Shown here: piece by piece, positions 61,762-64,000 of the stretch
Numbering within the stretch: the first letter of the stretch is position 1
Layout: each line of letters starts with the position of its first letter
Assembly (NCBI GenBank): GCA_947500525.1
Contig: CANMSH010000002.1
Coordinates: 248,001-312,000, forward strand
Length of the DNA: 64,000 nucleotides
Direction: 5' to 3'
Source: an uncultured Flavobacteriaceae bacterium
GTDB taxonomy: Bacteria; Bacteroidota; Bacteroidia; Flavobacteriales; Flavobacteriaceae
Notes under the pieces: generated by a model
Database searches by the model: none
Told to the model about the DNA's origin: nothing
What the model saw: the letters and a program-made list of their open reading frames with translations, nothing else
Made by a program: the position numbers and the translations under genes

Positions 61762-62868
61762 TTATTGAATTTTTATACCTCGCAAATCACTAAATCTTCC
61801 AGTAACGAGCCAACCACCAAAGTTTTCTGAAACTGCTAATAGTAATTCATTTTTACCTTTTTTTAAATTTAGATAAGTTGCATCAAATAATCCAATGCTG
61901 CCTAAATAGCGATAATCTCTAGAGCGGAATGTATTGTTACCACGATATAAAGGCTTTCCATTTAAAATAACTACAGCCCGGTCACTATAGCCAAACTCAA
62001 AGAGTTTTGTTTGTACTTTATCTGAATCAATGGTTATTTTTGCAAAAACGGTGTTACCAGGAACCTTATTTCTTAAACTGATTTTACGCGAGATATTAGC
62101 AGCAACTCCTTCTTCAACTTCAATCTTGTTTTTCCATTTTCGTGCGTCGATCACAGCTTTTAGTTTGGTTGGGTTCTCAAGTAGCTTTTCTGGAAACTTA
62201 TCAGAAACTTGCCATTCAGAAATAAGTCCGTCAATGGGTTTTCTTGCTACTGGTTTAAAATCAGTTATATCTTTTTCATTTTTATTGATTCTAATATTCG
62301 CCAAGTGCATACCAGATCTATTACCGCCTCTAAAAAAGAGTGTTCCTTTCTGTGTAGGATGAAAAAGATTCCAAGATAAATGAGCTTGCTTAGATCTATT
62401 AAGATAAACCTGAGCTTTATTATCATTCACTACAATTTTAACATGAGTCCAATTATCGTAAACATAATTATAAACAAAAGAATGCCTAGGACCAAAGTAT
62501 AATTGCCAAGAAGAGATTCCATGAGTTATAGGTAGGACTTGAGTTGCGTCTGGATTACCAGATTGATGGGGTCGCATATAAAACAGTTCAGCGTTTTGCT
62601 CTTTAGTCATTCTGAATATGACACCTGGAAAAGCTTGTTCCTTCTTTAAATAGATATCAAACTCAATGGTACCATCTAAAAAAGTCATATTTTTAGGACT
62701 TATGGTCCCTCCTTGCAAGTAGATTGCATTTTGTCCTTTATATCTTTCAATGACGTAAGATTGGGCGTTGATATCAAAATTAGTAGTATCGATTGGAATT
62801 ATGTCTTGTGCGAGACATAATTGAACAGATAATATCGCAATAATGGTTTGTAACATATGTTTTTTCAT
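61762..62868 (-). CDS. Secreted LamG-like (concanavalin-fold) protein
   Basis: The 368-residue protein has a signal peptide (TIIAILSVQLCLAQD). The first ~200 residues look like a LamG/DUF1080-like jelly roll (FLDGTIEFDIYLKKEQAFPGVIFRM, WTHVKIVVND-like WTHVKIVVNDNKAQVYLN). A second beta domain carries SLRNKVPGNTVFAKITIDSDKVQ and ILNGKPLYRGNN, like a carbohydrate-binding sandwich. It may bind or degrade a glycan; no catalytic residues are evident. It is divergent from the membrane protein at the window end, a layout seen with sensor/effector pairs. Confidence 0.7.
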   Translation of the reverse strand: MKKHMLQTIIAILSVQLCLAQDIIPIDTTNFDINAQSYVIERYKGQNAIYLQGGTISPKNMTFLDGTIEFDIYLKKEQAFPGVIFRMTKEQNAELFYMRPHQSGNPDATQVLPITHGISSWQLYFGPRHSFVYNYVYDNWTHVKIVVNDNKAQVYLNRSKQAHLSWNLFHPTQKGTLFFRGGNRSGMHLANIRINKNEKDITDFKPVARKPIDGLISEWQVSDKFPEKLLENPTKLKAVIDARKWKNKIEVEEGVAANISRKISLRNKVPGNTVFAKITIDSDKVQTKLFEFGYSDRAVVILNGKPLYRGNNTFRSRDYRYLGSIGLFDATYLNLKKGKNELLLAVSENFGGWLVTGRFSDLRGIKIQ

Positions 62869-62921
62869 GGTGTCTTTTATTTGTCACCAAATGTCAAGAA
62901 TGGACAGTGAATTCTGAAAAC

Positions 62922-63017
62922 AAGTTCGTTCAAGTTGGCTCAATGTTGTTCAACTCAATATTTTTAATGAGTTTTGTAGGTAGTATGAGGGCATATCCAG
63001 AATATAAGTTCGTTCAA
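62922..63017. repeat. 12-bp direct repeat around the 62967 start
   Basis: AAGTTCGTTCAA occurs at 62922-62933 and again at 63006-63017, 84 bases apart, with an extra GTTCAA at 62948-62953. The first copy is upstream of the start at 62967 and the second is inside the coding region. A link to autoregulation is only a guess. Confidence 0.5.
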
Positions 63018-64000
63018 AAATGTCTTTTAGAAATAGAAGATAAGTTAGGTTGGGGAAATTCCAGTTCCTGGCATAACGATGTATTTATTGAATTAAGTGA
63101 AACTATTCAACAAAACACACATGTTTTGTTGAGCCCAACTACGCTTAAAAGAGTTTGGGGTAGAATTAATTATGCGAGTGCACCAAGTATCAGTACCCTT
63201 AATACCTTATCACAGTTTGCTGGTTATGTAAACTGGCGGGATTTTAAAAACAAAGCAAAGACGAAGAAACCAAGTTGGCTTGCTCAAAAAGTTACTGCAA
63301 ATATTGGCGTAATTGTCGGATCCGCTGCACTTATGACACTTGTTTTTATTTCATTATACTCTATGATAGGTCGTTCAAAACCGCAAGTGATAGATGCTGA
63401 AGATATTCAATTTACGAGTCAACCTATAACTGAAGGTTTGCCCAATTCAGTTGTATTTGATTTCAATCTAAAGTCGATCAAGTCGGATAGCATTCTCATT
63501 CAACAGTTTTGGGATAAAACAAAAACTATCCGTATTAGAAATAATCAGCAAGAACAGGCTACCGGAATTTATTATTATCCAGGTTATTTTAGATCCAAAT
63601 TATTGGTCGATGGAGAGATAATAAAGGAGCATGATCTCTTTATCAAGTCATATGGGTGGTTAGGCACTATAGATTATAAACCTGTACCCAAATATTTTGA
63701 TAGTACTAACCTTAGCTTACATACAACTATTTTAAAAGAGATTGCCAATAGTACGGAGTATATAGGTTCTTCTTATCATTTTGTAAAAGATTTTGGTGAC
63801 GTGTCCGGTGATTATATAAATGTGCAGAGTAGTGTACAAAATTTATATCGAGACAAATGGGCCGTTTGTCAAAGATTTAGAATTGTGATTTTAGGAACAC
63901 AAGGGGCATTAAGTATTCCGTTTTCAATACCAGGATGTGTATCAGACATTGGACTGATGCTCAATGAGCGCTATTGGAGCGGGAAAGAACATGATCTCTC
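62967..64000 (+). CDS. Membrane-spanning putative regulator with N-terminal DNA-binding-like region, 3' end cut
   Basis: The frame from ATG 62967 (or ATG 62985) stays open to the window end, 344 codons plus two bases. The first ~90 residues are soluble and have LSPTTLKRVWGRINYASAPS and TLSQFAGYVNWRDFK, which look like a helix-turn-helix-type regulator start. One transmembrane helix follows (IGVIVGSAALMTLVFISLYSMIG). The outer part has a beta-rich, PKD-like segment (NSVVFDFNLKSIKSDSILIQQFWD, GIYYYPGYFRSKLLVDGEII) and then a jelly-roll-like start. I recall similar proteins next to glycan-degrading genes in Bacteroidota, but no proven function. The gene is divergent from the LamG-like gene. Confidence 0.7.
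   Translation, partial: MSFVGSMRAYPEYKFVQKCLLEIEDKLGWGNSSSWHNDVFIELSETIQQNTHVLLSPTTLKRVWGRINYASAPSISTLNTLSQFAGYVNWRDFKNKAKTKKPSWLAQKVTANIGVIVGSAALMTLVFISLYSMIGRSKPQVIDAEDIQFTSQPITEGLPNSVVFDFNLKSIKSDSILIQQFWDKTKTIRIRNNQQEQATGIYYYPGYFRSKLLVDGEIIKEHDLFIKSYGWLGTIDYKPVPKYFDSTNLSLHTTILKEIANSTEYIGSSYHFVKDFGDVSGDYINVQSSVQNLYRDKWAVCQRFRIVILGTQGALSIPFSIPGCVSDIGLMLNERYWSGKEHDL

Noticed and set aside
62879-62892. ATTTG/CAAAT inverted repeat as an operator between the LamG and regulator genes
   Set aside because: Five-base arms in AT-rich DNA are expected by chance.

Overview
The window looks like a chromosomal segment of a marine-type Flavobacteriaceae (Bacteroidota). This rests on low G+C, TAnnTTTG-type promoter boxes in place of clear Shine-Dalgarno sequences, type IX secretion (T9SS) C-terminal sorting domains on two secreted enzymes, a Bacteroidota-style Wzc/Wza pair, a GIN-domain protein, the menaquinone pathway, and a DnaX without its zinc module. 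I see no tRNA, rRNA, CRISPR array, insertion sequence or prophage.

Layout. 1-5957 (+) is the end of an exopolysaccharide/capsule locus: a glycosyltransferase cut by the window edge, a thymidylate-kinase-like protein, a membrane-anchored nucleotidyltransferase, a second glycosyltransferase, a NodB-like deacetylase, and a sugar-phosphate transferase with an unusual N-terminus. 6391-9634 (-) supplies the export apparatus: a Wzc-type tyrosine kinase/co-polymerase and a Wza-type lipoprotein. 9823-20156 is mostly housekeeping (mnmE, a DUF4870 protein, miaE, dnaX, an acyl-CoA ligase, pheT, pyrD). It is interrupted at 11947-12371 by a four-unit tandem array of covarying hairpins.

20153-24196 holds cell-envelope or secreted proteins: a beta-helix repeat protein, an M14 carboxypeptidase with a T9SS tail, and a GIN-domain protein. 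24284-31192 (-) contains purL, an unknown secreted protein, an RsmB-like methyltransferase, a TIGR02757 protein and an ICMT-like methyltransferase. 31198-35031 (-) is a small secreted carbohydrate/ester-processing operon: a six-hairpin glycosidase-like protein, a Tat-exported Gfo/Idh/MocA oxidoreductase and an SGNH hydrolase. recG, a DUF2911/TPR protein, a large secreted endonuclease I and a BadF-type sugar kinase follow.

42720-48026 is an envelope block: RidA, LptD-like, N-acetylmuramoyl-L-alanine amidase and MlaD/MCE. 48172-57046 (+) joins an HdrDE/DsrMK-like Fe-S module to a menaquinone cluster (menA, menC, menE), with a CPBP protease, a VOC protein, an SRPBCC protein and a UPF0173 hydrolase between them. 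The right end (57041-64000) has a PagL-like lipid A deacylase, a 3-hydroxyacyl-CoA dehydrogenase, an oxidoreductase, pcm, nadC, rlmH, a LamG-type secreted protein, and a divergent membrane protein cut by the window end.

Strongest unusual signals: (1) the hairpin array at 11947-12371, whose arms change together between copies and which has a plausible promoter 50 bases upstream; (2) a near-perfect 18-bp hairpin inside the 3' end of pyrD, placed and oriented to terminate the convergent neighbouring gene; (3) the kinase plus membrane nucleotidyltransferase pair in the polysaccharide locus; (4) the HTH-like N-terminus on the sugar transferase; (5) the membrane-spanning putative regulator at the right edge.
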